From: Pontibacter sp. SGAir0037
GTDB lineage: Bacteria > Bacteroidota > Bacteroidia > Cytophagales > Hymenobacteraceae
Assembly (NCBI RefSeq): GCF_005491705.1
Contig: NZ_CP028092.1
Span: 3,782,001 to 3,846,000, forward strand
Direction of reading: 5' to 3'
Length of the DNA: 64,000 nt
Below, in pieces: positions 8,523 to 17,582 of this stretch; within the stretch, counting starts at the first letter, position 1; every line of letters starts with the position of its first letter. Made by a program: the position numbers and the translations under genes. A model generated the notes under the pieces. It searched no databases. It saw only the letters and a program-made list of their open reading frames with translations, and was not told the origin of the DNA.

Positions 8523-10268
8523 ATGGGCACTAAAGGTTCTCCAAAACCGCTGTTTACGCCTATGCAGCGTTTCTTTCAGCTGCTGGCTTCCGAGAAGCGG
8601 GAAATAATTTATCTCTATGTATATGCACTGGTAGCCGGGCTTATCAGCCTTTCGCTGCCGCTCGGCATACAAAGCATTATCGCCTTTATTTCAAGCGGGC
8701 AGGTATCGGTATCGGTTGTGGTGCTGATTGCTCTTATTGTGATAGCACTGCTGGTAGTGGGGGGCTTACAGGTAATGCAGCTCTGGCTGGTAGAGTATAT
8801 TCAGCAGCGCATCTTTGCTAAATCGGCATTCGATTTTGCCTTTCGAGTACCGCGCATGAAAGCCGAGCCACTGCTCAACTACTACCCACCAGAACTCATG
8901 AACCGTTTTTTCGACACAGTAGCGCTTCAGAAATCCATGGCAAAGCTGCTTACCGATTTCTCGACTGCTATTATTCAGATTGTATTCGGGCTGATTCTGC
9001 TTTCCTTTTATCACCCATACTTTATTGTATTCGGTTTGTTCCTGGTTATAGTACTGGCAGCCATCTTTTACTTCTCAGGACCTAAAGGCATAGACACCAG
9101 CATAAAGGAGTCAAAATACAAGTACCAGCTGGTTAGCTGGCTCGAAGAAATGTCGCGCAACCTGAGCACCTTTAAACTGGTGGGGCAGTCAGAACTGCCT
9201 ATGCAAAAAACAGACGGTTTTGTTACCAACTATATCAAGGCCCGGAAGCAACACTTTAAGGTACTGATGACACAGTACTTCAGCTTCGTTGGCTTTAAAA
9301 CACTTATTACTGGCGGCTTGCTGGTGCTGGGCTGTATCCTGGTCATTAACCGAGAAATCAACATAGGCCAGTTTGTAGCCTCAGAAATCATTATCATTCT
9401 TATTATGACGGCTGTAGAGAAAATAATCATTAAACTGGATACTGTTTATGATGCCCTTACAAGCCTTGATAAACTCGGACAGGTAACAGACATGCCACTG
9501 GAGGATGAGGCCGGCATAAACCTGCACAGCAACACAGCTGGCCTGGCGGTTCATGTGCGTGATCTGAAGTATAAGTACCCGCTCCAGGACACTTATACTA
9601 TAAAAGGTGTAACATTTAACATTGCGCCTTCTGAAAGGATATGCCTCGCAGGCTTTAACAGCTCCGGCAAATCTACTTTAAACAACCTGCTGCTGGGGCT
9701 CTACGAGCAGTACGAAGGCAGCATTGCCTACAACAGCTTATCGTTACGCGACTTAAAAAAGAGCAGCCTGCGCCGCCTGATCGGAGACAACACCTCTAAA
9801 GAGCAGTTGTTCGATGGCACCGTGCTGGAAAACATTACCCTGGGCGTACCGTCTGTACCTATAGAAGATGTAGTCTGGGCAACCGAATGCGTGGGCTTAA
9901 CAGATTTTATACATGCTTTGCCAAATGGTTTGCAAACCCAGCTTACAGGTGGCAGCATGCGCCTGGCAGCCAGTGCAGCCCGTAAAATAGTCATGGCCCG
10001 CTGCCTGGTGCTCCGGCCTAAAATGCTGCTGATCGATGATTTCTGGGGTGGGATGGAAAAGCAGGAGAAGATGCGCCTGATGCAACTGCTTACTTCCAAG
10101 CAATTCGGCTGGACCATGTTTATCATCTCCAATGATCCGGATATTATGCAGATGTGTGACCGTACACTACTGCTTTCGGATGGCTACCTGGTGGCAAACG
10201 GAACTTTTGAAGAAGTTCAGAGAAGTGAATATTATCAGCAACTGGCTTATTTAACAGCTGAAAAATGA
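8523..10268 (+). CDS. ABC exporter (fused membrane and ATPase domains) with atypical ATPase motifs
   Basis: A 581-residue half-transporter resembling type I secretion ABC proteins but lacking an N-terminal C39 peptidase domain. Transmembrane segments fill about residues 25-310; the nucleotide-binding domain follows. Walker A is intact (G377FNSSGKST385). Other motifs deviate: the signature reads LTGGSM (474-479) instead of LSGGQ, Walker B ends LLID-D506, giving Asp where the catalytic Glu normally sits, and the H-loop position is Asn (ISN537D). The Q-loop region is also unusual (DNTSKEQLF). ATP hydrolysis may be slow or modified. The gene overlaps the HlyD gene by 4 bp and works with it and TolC as a tripartite exporter. 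The substrate is unknown. Confidence 0.9.
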   Translation: MGTKGSPKPLFTPMQRFFQLLASEKREIIYLYVYALVAGLISLSLPLGIQSIIAFISSGQVSVSVVVLIALIVIALLVVGGLQVMQLWLVEYIQQRIFAKSAFDFAFRVPRMKAEPLLNYYPPELMNRFFDTVALQKSMAKLLTDFSTAIIQIVFGLILLSFYHPYFIVFGLFLVIVLAAIFYFSGPKGIDTSIKESKYKYQLVSWLEEMSRNLSTFKLVGQSELPMQKTDGFVTNYIKARKQHFKVLMTQYFSFVGFKTLITGGLLVLGCILVINREINIGQFVASEIIIILIMTAVEKIIIKLDTVYDALTSLDKLGQVTDMPLEDEAGINLHSNTAGLAVHVRDLKYKYPLQDTYTIKGVTFNIAPSERICLAGFNSSGKSTLNNLLLGLYEQYEGSIAYNSLSLRDLKKSSLRRLIGDNTSKEQLFDGTVLENITLGVPSVPIEDVVWATECVGLTDFIHALPNGLQTQLTGGSMRLAASAARKIVMARCLVLRPKMLLIDDFWGGMEKQEKMRLMQLLTSKQFGWTMFIISNDPDIMQMCDRTLLLSDGYLVANGTFEEVQRSEYYQQLAYLTAEK

Positions 10269-11644
10269 AAAGAGAAGAATTAGAAGCAATGCGCTATAAC
10301 CGACAGTACCACACCTCCTTCGAGGCAATGGACATGGTACAGACGCCACGGCTAAGCAGGCAACTTGCATATTGGATAATCGGCATCATCTTATTCTTAA
10401 TACTTTGCCTGTTCCTGCCCTGGACACAAAATGTAAATTCCTATGGTACCCTAACAGCCTTTAGCCCGCAAGACAGGCCTCAAACAGTGGAGGCAACCAT
10501 TGCAGGACGAATAGAGCGCTGGTACATTCAGGAAGGGCAACTGGTGAAAAAGGGCGATACAATAGTGAGTATATCTGAGGTGAAAGAAAAGTACCTCGAC
10601 CCGAACTTGCTGGCCCGTATCGGGGAGCAACTCAATGCCAAACAGGGATCTGCCGAGGCTACCGAAGCCAAAGCAGAAGCCATGGTTCAACAGATACAGG
10701 CATTACGGGAAGGCTTGGTTTTCAGCCTGCAGAAAGGCCGCAACAAAGTGGAGCAAACCCGCCTAAAACTACAAAGCGATAGCATGGATGTGGTGGCACA
10801 ACGCACAGACTTAAGTATAGCTGAATCTCAGTTTCAGCGGCAGCAAAGCCTGTATGAACAGGGTCTGAAATCGCTAACGGAGTTGGAAACCCGTCGCCTG
10901 AAACTACAGGAGGCACAGGCAAAGTTGCTGGCATTTGAAAACAGATTTGCCGCTACCCGTGCCGAACTGCAAAATGCCCGCACCGAATTAAGCTCTGTGC
11001 AGGCAGACTATGCCGACAAAATAGCGAAAGCTGAAGCAGAGTTAAGCGCCACCCGCTCTTATGTATATGGCACGCAGGCTGAGATTTCCAAACTTCAAAA
11101 TGAATATAGCAGCACGCAGGTCCGCAACCAGTACTACCACATCGTAGCACCCCAGGACGGTTACCTGGTAAGAACGTTGAAAGCTGGTATCGGCGAAACA
11201 ATAAAAGAAGGAGAACCTGTGGCTACTGTTATGCCACAGAACCCGGAGCTGGCAGCAGAGCTGTATGTAGATGCCCTCGACCTACCGCTGCTTAAAACAG
11301 GAGATCATGTCCGGCTCCAGTTTGAAGGCTGGCCTGCGCTGGTATTCTCTGGATGGCCTGGTGCCAGCTTTGGAACTTTCGCAGGCAAAGTGGCTGTGAT
11401 AGATAACACAGGCACCAACGGCAGATACCGCCTGCTGGTTGTGCAGGACCCGGAGCGGGAAGAATGGCCGGATGCATTACGGGTAGGTTCCGGCGTAAAC
11501 GGATGGGCTATGCTTAACACAGTGCCGGTCTGGTACGAAATCTGGCGTCAGCTTAACGGCTTCCCGGCAGATTATACCGGGGGCAGTGGCACCAAAGCAG
11601 CTACTGACGGTGCAAAGGCAGATAGTAAAAAGGTAGAATATTAA
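10265..11644 (+). CDS. HlyD-family membrane fusion (periplasmic adaptor) protein
   Basis: A 459-residue adaptor. The N-terminal cytoplasmic stretch is followed by one transmembrane helix (about residues 36-52, YWIIGIILFLILCLFLPW). A biotinyl-lipoyl half-motif comes next (VEATIAGRIERWYIQEGQLV, about 75-94), then a long coiled-coil hairpin rich in Ala, Glu, Gln and Leu (about 115-290). The second lipoyl half follows (YYHIVAPQDGYLVRTLKAGI) and then the beta-barrel. This is the standard layout of HlyD proteins that link an inner-membrane ABC exporter to a TolC channel. The ATGA overlap with the ABC gene shows coupling. The C-terminal tail (SGTKAATDGAKADSKKVEY) is polar and probably disordered. 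Confidence 0.93.
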   Translation: MKREELEAMRYNRQYHTSFEAMDMVQTPRLSRQLAYWIIGIILFLILCLFLPWTQNVNSYGTLTAFSPQDRPQTVEATIAGRIERWYIQEGQLVKKGDTIVSISEVKEKYLDPNLLARIGEQLNAKQGSAEATEAKAEAMVQQIQALREGLVFSLQKGRNKVEQTRLKLQSDSMDVVAQRTDLSIAESQFQRQQSLYEQGLKSLTELETRRLKLQEAQAKLLAFENRFAATRAELQNARTELSSVQADYADKIAKAEAELSATRSYVYGTQAEISKLQNEYSSTQVRNQYYHIVAPQDGYLVRTLKAGIGETIKEGEPVATVMPQNPELAAELYVDALDLPLLKTGDHVRLQFEGWPALVFSGWPGASFGTFAGKVAVIDNTGTNGRYRLLVVQDPEREEWPDALRVGSGVNGWAMLNTVPVWYEIWRQLNGFPADYTGGSGTKAATDGAKADSKKVEY

Positions 11645-11647
11645 GTG

Positions 11648-13087
11648 ATGAAGATAAACGTGCAAAGAATTTTAGGAATAGTATGGCTGATGGTAAGCTT
11701 CATGAACAGCTCTGTGTCTAAAGCGCAGACGCAGGATTCAGTGCAGATTTTAACACTACAGCAATACTACCGCCTGATCCTTACACATCATCCTGTAGCC
11801 TCTCAGGCAGATCTTCTGACTGAGCAGGCAAGGCAGGAACTGCGTATTGCCCGGGGCACCCTCGATCCTGTTGTTAGTAGTAAGTTGTACAGGAAAGAGT
11901 TTGGCGGCAAGGAATACTATAACCTATGGAGTAATACCCTTCAGGTGCCGCTTTGGTTTGGCCCCGAAATAAAGGCAGGCTTTGATAAAGCGCAGGGGCA
12001 GTACCTGAACCCAGAGAACGTGGTACCGGAAAACGGCCTTAGCTATGCAGGTATTTCGGTTCCGCTTGGGCAGGGCTTATTTATTGATGAGCGCCGCGCT
12101 ACTATAAAACAGGCTCGCCTTTTCCAGGAAATAGCAGAAGCTGACCGCATTAAGTTGATAAACAAGCTACTGCTGCAGGTTACCAAAGACTATTGGGATT
12201 GGCTGCAGTATTACCGAGAGGTGCAGCTGTTCGAAGAGTCGCTGGATCTGGCAAGCTTCAGGCTGCAAGCCGTAAAGGCCCGTGTTCAGGAAGGCGACCT
12301 AGCTGCCATTGACACAGTAGAAGCGCTCACAGAAGTGCAAAACCGGCAAGTTATGCTTCAGGAATCTCTGCTTCGTTATAACAATGCGCGCTTGCAGGTG
12401 GCACAGCACCTATGGGGCGAGAATGAAGTGCCGCTGGAGCTACAGGAACACACGATTCCTTCGCTGGCCGGTAGCGAAATAACTCCTATGTCGCGCGAAG
12501 AGATGCAACGGGTACTGGAGAGCGCCAAAGCCAACCACCCAGACCTGCGCAAGCTGGACCTGAAAGGCCAGCAGCTACAGGTAGAGCAGCGTTTTGCGGC
12601 AGACAAGTTAAAACCTAAGCTAAACGTGGAATACAACCTCCTGCAAAGCGATTTTTTTATGAACCAGGAAGCATTTGACAGGCAGTACATGGGCGGCAAC
12701 TACAAGCTGGGTATCAGCCTGTCGCAGCCACTGTTTCTGCGACAGGAGCGGGGTAAACTGCAGCTCACTAAAGTGAAGCAGGAAGAAAACAAACTGGCCC
12801 TGGCACAAACATCCCGTGAAGTAGAGAACAGCCTGCATGCCGCCTTTAACGAATGGCAAGCGCTCGAAAACCAGATCCGCTTACAGGAGCAGATGGTAAC
12901 CAATGCCCGCACCCTGCGCGAAGGTGAATCTACCCGCTTTCAGAGTGGCGAAAGTTCTTTGTTCCTGATAAACTCCAGAGAAGTAAAGCTAATGGAGGCA
13001 GAGCTTAAGCTGTATAACCTACGGGCAAAATATGCTAAAGCCAAAACGCTGCTCTACTGGGCCGCAGGTAATATTGAAGTGGATTAA
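11648..13087 (+). CDS. TolC-family outer membrane efflux protein
   Basis: A 479-residue channel protein. A signal peptide (MKINVQRILGIVWLMVSFMN) precedes two repeated outer-membrane-factor halves, each with long helices: EIAEADRIKLINKLLLQVTK in the first, NSLHAAFNEWQALENQIRLQ and a RTLREGESTRFQSGESSLFL segment in the second. The last motif is typical of TolC/CusC-type proteins. ATG 11648 was preferred to the GTG one codon upstream. It starts 3 bp after the HlyD stop, so it is the last gene of the tetR-ABC-hlyD-tolC unit and provides the outer-membrane exit duct. Confidence 0.92.
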   Translation: MKINVQRILGIVWLMVSFMNSSVSKAQTQDSVQILTLQQYYRLILTHHPVASQADLLTEQARQELRIARGTLDPVVSSKLYRKEFGGKEYYNLWSNTLQVPLWFGPEIKAGFDKAQGQYLNPENVVPENGLSYAGISVPLGQGLFIDERRATIKQARLFQEIAEADRIKLINKLLLQVTKDYWDWLQYYREVQLFEESLDLASFRLQAVKARVQEGDLAAIDTVEALTEVQNRQVMLQESLLRYNNARLQVAQHLWGENEVPLELQEHTIPSLAGSEITPMSREEMQRVLESAKANHPDLRKLDLKGQQLQVEQRFAADKLKPKLNVEYNLLQSDFFMNQEAFDRQYMGGNYKLGISLSQPLFLRQERGKLQLTKVKQEENKLALAQTSREVENSLHAAFNEWQALENQIRLQEQMVTNARTLREGESTRFQSGESSLFLINSREVKLMEAELKLYNLRAKYAKAKTLLYWAAGNIEVD

Positions 13088-13097
13088 GGCTGGTATA

Positions 13098-13112
13098 AGT
13101 TAAAAGTTAAGA
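13098..13112 (+). repeat. 15-bp sequence shared with the ccmE-ccmF hairpin
   Basis: AGTTAAAAGTTAAGA occurs here after the tolC gene and again at 38325-38339, where it forms the left arm of a hairpin. Two copies in 64 kb suggest a dispersed intergenic element, though the sequence is low in complexity. Confidence 0.3.
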
Positions 13113-13264
13113 ATTGAGGGTGACATGTGTGTCGGTAGGACAAGAGTCGCATAATTTGTAAAACGCTAATGCTCCTCCGATTTTATTTATAGAACAACTG
13201 TTATTTAAATGTTGAGGATAAGGCGCTATGGAAGAGCATTTCAAATTTTTAATTTGGAAGTGCG

Positions 13265-14086
13265 CTAGCTTCTAAAGCCGGTCCACTTCAGCAGGCTTGT
13301 GCTTAGTTTTGCGAAATCTGCTCCGCCGGTGCCATAGGTATCGTAGGCAAACTTAATAATGATGCCCGATACCACCACCAGGAACAGCACCCGCACAAAG
13401 GCTGTTCCGCGTTTTAAAGCTGTCCGGGTGCCCAGTTGAGAACCTATAATGCTACATATAGCCATAGGAATAGCTACTTCGTAGAGAATATACCCTTTGT
13501 AGCCAAAGTATAGTAGGGCCGAAAGGTTTGTAGCCACGTTTACTACTTTGGCTGCGGCAGAAGCTGCTAAAAAGTTAAACCCGAAGATGCCAATAAAGAT
13601 AAAGATTAAAAAGCTACCGGTGCCAGGCCCAAAAAAGCCATCATAAAAGCCGATTACCGCACCAATCGCTAAGCCATAAAGCTTCTCTTTTGCTGCGGAT
13701 AATTTAGGAGCGTGCAAAGAGCCAAAGTCTTTCTTTATGAAAGTATAAATAGCTACCAACACCAGCAGAATCAGGATGAGGGGCTTTAGCAGGCTGGCAT
13801 CGAGGTGGCTAAGAGCGCGGGCACCCAAAAAGGAAAAGATAAAAGCCGCCACAGCTGCAGGCAACATGCTCCAGTAATTTATCTCAACGCTGCGCACATA
13901 CTTTACCATAGCAGAGGTAGTGCCTGCTATAGAAGCCAGTTTGCCGGTACCGAAAACGGTGGGAAGCGGCACGCCCGGCAAGAAAACAAATAAAGCAGGC
14001 AGTTGAACAAGTCCTCCACCCCCTACTACAGAATCAATAAAGCCAGCCAGAAAGGCAAAAAAGCAGAGGTAAATAATCTCTTCCAC
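13265..14086 (-). CDS. Sulfite exporter TauE/SafE-family permease
   Basis: A multi-spanning protein (273 residues from the GTG at 14086) of the TSUP family. The first repeat has the family hallmark FLAGFIDSVVGGGGLVQLPA. The second repeat carries the matching FYDGFFGPGTGSFLIF. About eight hydrophobic helices are visible. The frame extends upstream to a TTG at 14170, but the added segment (FVFCCFHVTCATFLSIIT) is not part of the usual domain, so the GTG just before EEIIYLCFFAFLAGF was preferred; this choice is uncertain. TSUP proteins export sulfite, sulfoacetate or other organic anions. Neighbours give no clue to the substrate. Confidence 0.88.
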   Translation of the reverse strand: MEEIIYLCFFAFLAGFIDSVVGGGGLVQLPALFVFLPGVPLPTVFGTGKLASIAGTTSAMVKYVRSVEINYWSMLPAAVAAFIFSFLGARALSHLDASLLKPLILILLVLVAIYTFIKKDFGSLHAPKLSAAKEKLYGLAIGAVIGFYDGFFGPGTGSFLIFIFIGIFGFNFLAASAAAKVVNVATNLSALLYFGYKGYILYEVAIPMAICSIIGSQLGTRTALKRGTAFVRVLFLVVVSGIIIKFAYDTYGTGGADFAKLSTSLLKWTGFRS

Positions 14087-14217
14087 AAAAAACTGGATAA
14101 CGGTAATAATGCTTAAAAATGTGGCGCAAGTTACATGAAAGCAACAGAATACGAACAGGTTCCGGAGCAAATACTCTTAGATTCCAGGCGACGTATCAAA
14201 GTTAGCTTGAAAAAATA

Positions 14218-14248
14218 ATCCCCGCCAGAAAACTGTTCCGGCGGGGAT
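14218..14248 (-). terminator. Rho-independent terminator of ndk
   Basis: ATCCCCGCC and GGCGGGGAT form a GC-rich 9-bp stem. On the minus strand it is followed by a run of six T, in the right place and orientation to end the ndk transcript. Confidence 0.88.
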
Positions 14249-14275
14249 ATATCAATAAGTAAATTCAATTAATTA

Positions 14276-14695
14276 TTAGAAGCGCTCATCAGCACCAAAG
14301 AAGAAATCACCTTCAATTTGTGCGTTTTCGTCAGAGTCTGATCCGTGAATAGCATTTGCTTCGATAGACTTTGCATACACCTTACGGATAGTACCTTCCT
14401 CAGCCTGAGCAGGGTTGGTAGCACCAATTAATGTACGGAAATCGGCAACGGCATTGTCTTTCTCTAAGATCATGGCTACGATAGGGCCGGAAGACATGTA
14501 TTTTACAAGATCTCCGTAGAAAGGACGCTCTTTGTGTACTTCGTAGAACTGACCGGCACGCTCTTCTGAAAGTTTGGTTTTTTTCATAGCAACGATGCGG
14601 AAGCCGCCTTCTTCGATCATTTTAGTAATGCCGCCGATATGGTTTTCAGCCACAGCATCAGGCTTAATCATGGTAAATGTAATGTTTCCAGCCAT
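14276..14695 (-). CDS. ndk: Nucleoside diphosphate kinase
   Basis: A 139-residue NDK, the usual family length. It moves the gamma-phosphate of ATP to nucleoside diphosphates through a phosphohistidine. The catalytic histidine is H117 in [12 protein letters not shown], and the N-terminal TMIKPDAV strand and the [15 protein letters not shown] loop are typical. It is monocistronic, with a -7 element TAATTTTG about 40 bp upstream on the minus strand and a clear terminator downstream. It diverges from the DHH phosphoesterase gene. Confidence 0.97.
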   Translation of the reverse strand: MAGNITFTMIKPDAVAENHIGGITKMIEEGGFRIVAMKKTKLSEERAGQFYEVHKERPFYGDLVKYMSSGPIVAMILEKDNAVADFRTLIGATNPAQAEEGTIRKVYAKSIEANAIHGSDSDENAQIEGDFFFGADERF

Positions 14696-14736
14696 GTTTT
14701 TAAGTATATTTAGTTTATAATTTCATTTTGAAGCTG

Positions 14737-14744
14737 CAAAATTA
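14737..14744 (-). promoter_or_regulatory. -7 promoter element TAATTTTG of ndk
   Basis: Read on the minus strand the sequence is TAATTTTG, an exact TAnnTTTG match, leaving a leader of roughly 35 nt before the ndk start. A -33 element at normal spacing is not clear. Confidence 0.5.
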
Positions 14745-14923
14745 GAGCATTTCGCTCAATTACAGCACATTTTTTAACTATACTTTCTAATTCATAACAA
14801 TTCCTTTAAGTTTAGCTGCGTCAGGCTCAGGGCTGCAAAAAGTCTGTTCTATTGTTTTAGAAGTTATTTCTTCAGAAATTCGCAGCTTATATCCTTATCA
14901 GTCAGAGGATTTATAACTATAGT

Positions 14924-15943
14924 ATGCACGATATCAATGCTCTAAAAGAGCTTCTGAAAGAGCCTAAAGAGGTGATGATCACCACACACCACAAACCAGA
15001 TGCCGATGCACTGGGTTCTTCTTTGGGCTTAGCAGGTTATTTAAAAAAGAAGGGGCACCGTGTTACGGTTATCACTCCTTCCGATTACCCTAACTTTCTT
15101 TCCTGGATGTCGGGGAACAACGACGTAATTGTTTACTCCGAAAGTAATGATGCCCTTGTGCATAGAATTATTCAGGAGTCACAGGTTATTTTCTGCCTCG
15201 ACTTTTCTGCCCTTTCCCGCATCAATGAAATGGGAGAGTATATCAGACAAGCGAAAGGAACAAAAGTACTGATCGACCATCACCTGGAGCCGGAGAACTT
15301 TGCCGATTTAGACTACTCAAACTCAAGTGCCGCCGCAACAGCCGAACTGGTATACGACCTGATCAAGGATATGGGAGAGGCTGACATGATAGATACCAGC
15401 ATTGGCGAGTGCCTGTATGCCGGTATTATGACGGATACAGGTTCGTTCCGCCACCCCAGCACCTCTAAAAATGTACACCTGATTATAGCAGATTTGCTGC
15501 ACATTGGAGTAAACACGTCTAATATACATCGCCTTATATACGATAGCTCTTCGGAACTGCGTTTGCGTTTTCTGGGTTATGCTTTAAAAGATAAGCTGGT
15601 GGTGCGGCACGAATACAATACTGCCTATATTGCCATATCAGCTGATGATTTAAAAGCTTACGATTCTAAAACAGGAGATACAGAAGGCCTGGTTAACTTT
15701 GCGCTGTCGATAGAAGGCATTGTTTTTGCTGCCGTTATCATAGACCGCGTACAGGCTGTCAAAATCTCATTCCGCTCTGTAGGCGATTTCTCGGTAAATG
15801 AGTTTTCGCGCAAGCACTTTAACGGTGGCGGGCACAGAAATGCAGCAGGAGGCATGTCGCTGGAATCTTTGGATGCAACAGTGGCTAAATTCGAGAGCCT
15901 GCTTCCACAGTATAAGGATCAATTAGTTAAGCCTGTCAATTAA
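14924..15943 (+). CDS. DHH-family phosphoesterase, NrnA-like (oligoribonuclease / pAp phosphatase)
   Basis: A 339-residue bimodular phosphoesterase. The DHH domain carries TTHHKPDADALGSSLG (H22, H23, D26, D28), the CLDFSALSRI segment (D93) and the namesake DHH at 118-120, all of which bind two metal ions. The C-terminal DHHA1 domain ends with GGGHRNAAGG near residue 305. NrnA-type enzymes degrade 2-5 nt oligoribonucleotides and dephosphorylate pAp. Length and motif spacing match NrnA better than RecJ or GdpP. Two FKBP lipoprotein genes follow at 25 bp and 20 bp, so the three probably form an operon ending at the 17524 hairpin. Confidence 0.9.
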   Translation: MHDINALKELLKEPKEVMITTHHKPDADALGSSLGLAGYLKKKGHRVTVITPSDYPNFLSWMSGNNDVIVYSESNDALVHRIIQESQVIFCLDFSALSRINEMGEYIRQAKGTKVLIDHHLEPENFADLDYSNSSAAATAELVYDLIKDMGEADMIDTSIGECLYAGIMTDTGSFRHPSTSKNVHLIIADLLHIGVNTSNIHRLIYDSSSELRLRFLGYALKDKLVVRHEYNTAYIAISADDLKAYDSKTGDTEGLVNFALSIEGIVFAAVIIDRVQAVKISFRSVGDFSVNEFSRKHFNGGGHRNAAGGMSLESLDATVAKFESLLPQYKDQLVKPVN

Positions 15944-15968
15944 GAAAATAATTTATCAACTTATATCC

Positions 15969-16922
15969 ATGTTATCTAAAACAAAATTTATCCTGCCAGT
16001 TCTAGCTGGTGCAGCTTTATTGTTCCAGTCGTGCAAATCGACTAATAACGACGAATTCCTTACAACCGATACTGGCCTTTCTTACAAAATATTTGAACAG
16101 AAAGATGGTGGTGAGTATGAGAACAAAGGCAAAGTAAACCCGGCAGACTCTACCGGAGCACGTTTAGGCCAGGTGGTAACCATGCACATGTCCTACAAAA
16201 ATGCAGAAGACTCTGTTCTTTTTGACTCTCGCGCACAAGAGCCTAAAATGCCTATCATGATCCCGGTAATGGCTTCTACCTTTAAAGGTAGCCTGGAAGA
16301 AGGTCTTACCTTACTTTCTGCTGGTGATAGTGCCGTGTTCAAAATCAATGCTGACTCTCTTTTTACAAAGACTTTCCGTCAGCCGATGCCTCCATTCATT
16401 AAATCAGGCACTTTTCTTACTTTTTATATTAAGGCTTTAAAAGTACAGTCTGAAGAAGAAGCAATTGCTGATATGCAGCGTGAGCAGCAAGAGCGTGCTG
16501 CCAAGCAGGTTTCAATAGACGACGAAAAGATTCAGTCTTACTTTAAAGAGAATAACCTGCAGGGTTTCCAGAAAACTGAATCTGGCTTGTACTATAAAAT
16601 TACTCAGCAAGGCAAAGGAGCACAGCCAACCGCAGGCGACGAAGTTTCTGTACACTACAAACTTACTCACCTGGATGGCAAAGAATTGGAGTCCTCTTAT
16701 GAAAATCCAATGACTGGCGGCGAGCCTTTCTCTTTTCCATTAGGCCAGGGACGTGTTATTCCGGGATGGGACGAAGGTATTGCTTTACTAAACAAGGGAA
16801 GCAAAGCTACTTTGTTAGTGCCTTCTACTTTAGCTTATGGCCCGCAGGATCGTGGTCCTGATATGCCAGCCAACTCTGTTCTGCGTTTCGATGTAGAGCT
16901 TGTTGATGTGAAGAAACAGTAA
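15969..16922 (+). CDS. Tandem-domain FKBP-type peptidyl-prolyl isomerase lipoprotein
   Basis: A 317-residue lipoprotein. The signal sequence ends in a lipobox with Cys22 (LLFQSCKS). Two FKBP-like modules follow: a divergent first one (about 35-165, with DSRAQEPKMPIMIPV) and a canonical second one (about 185-317), which shows TAGDEVSVHYKLTHLDGKEL, PFSFPLGQGRVIPGWDEGI and LLVPSTLAYGPQDRG. The second carries the usual active-site aromatic and VIPGW motif, so it is likely the active isomerase; the first lacks VIPGW and may bind substrate. It should act on proteins in the periplasm or at the outer membrane, and has a second FKBP gene immediately downstream. Confidence 0.93.
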   Translation: MLSKTKFILPVLAGAALLFQSCKSTNNDEFLTTDTGLSYKIFEQKDGGEYENKGKVNPADSTGARLGQVVTMHMSYKNAEDSVLFDSRAQEPKMPIMIPVMASTFKGSLEEGLTLLSAGDSAVFKINADSLFTKTFRQPMPPFIKSGTFLTFYIKALKVQSEEEAIADMQREQQERAAKQVSIDDEKIQSYFKENNLQGFQKTESGLYYKITQQGKGAQPTAGDEVSVHYKLTHLDGKELESSYENPMTGGEPFSFPLGQGRVIPGWDEGIALLNKGSKATLLVPSTLAYGPQDRGPDMPANSVLRFDVELVDVKKQ

Positions 16923-16942
16923 TTTTAACTTATACTTGCCTT

Positions 16943-17515
16943 ATGAGCCTTAAACTTTTCATCCAACGCGCATTTACTGCCAAACCCTGGTTAAAAGTGC
17001 TCTTACCACTTTTAGTAATTTCTCTGTTTACGGCTTGCAAAGAGCCTACTTATAATCCTTATGCAGGTTACATTCCTACCGCTGAGGAAATTGAGCAGCA
17101 AAAAGTGAAAGATGATCAGATTATCCAGAAATACTTTGATGATAATCAGACAGGTGAATATGCTGTAAACAAGGATGCAGTAGTAAAAACAAGTTCTGGC
17201 TTATACTACCTTAAAGAGGAAGAAGGAACAGGACCAGCAATAACTTCTGGTTCTACAGTAGATGTACACTACATTGGTCGTTTTACAAACAATGTTAAGT
17301 TTGACAGTTCCTACGACAGAGCACAAACTTTTCCTGTTACTATTGATAAGACTGGTGTTATCAAAGGTTGGCATGAAGCTTTGAAGCTCATGAAAGGTGG
17401 AGAAAGAGCACGTTTTTTTATTCCTTCATATTTAGGCTACAGCTATAATGGCAATGGCTCTATACCTCCTAATACAGTTTTAGTTTTCGATATTAAAGTA
17501 GAAAGGGTGCGATAA
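16943..17515 (+). CDS. FKBP-type peptidyl-prolyl isomerase lipoprotein
   Basis: A 190-residue lipoprotein. A long N-region precedes the signal helix and lipobox (VISLFTACKE, Cys32). One FKBP domain occupies about residues 70-190: SGSTVDVHYIGRF, a FDSSYDRAQTF loop, GVIKGWHEALKLMKGGERAR (VIKGW in place of the more common VIPGW) and FFIPSYLGYSYNG. It lies 20 bp after the two-domain FKBP gene and ends 9 bp before a long terminator palindrome. It probably assists folding of exported proteins together with its neighbour. Confidence 0.92.
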   Translation: MSLKLFIQRAFTAKPWLKVLLPLLVISLFTACKEPTYNPYAGYIPTAEEIEQQKVKDDQIIQKYFDDNQTGEYAVNKDAVVKTSSGLYYLKEEEGTGPAITSGSTVDVHYIGRFTNNVKFDSSYDRAQTFPVTIDKTGVIKGWHEALKLMKGGERARFFIPSYLGYSYNGNGSIPPNTVLVFDIKVERVR

Positions 17516-17523
17516 GACTATCT

Positions 17524-17576
17524 AACCATAAACAAGAAAAGGCGAGATTAAATCTCGCCTTTTCTTGTTTATGGTT
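17524..17576. terminator. Perfect 26-bp palindromic terminator between convergent genes
   Basis: Two 26-bp arms are exact reverse complements around a single base. The GC-rich core (GGCGAGATT) is flanked by A-tracts on the left and T-tracts on the right, so it can terminate both the FKBP operon (plus) and the recO transcript (minus), which converge here. Confidence 0.92.
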
Positions 17577-17582
17577 ATGCCA

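Noticed and set aside
9651-10268. The exporter ABC gene as a pseudogene
   Set aside because: Despite altered motifs the frame is full length, Walker A is intact and the gene is coupled to intact HlyD and TolC genes.
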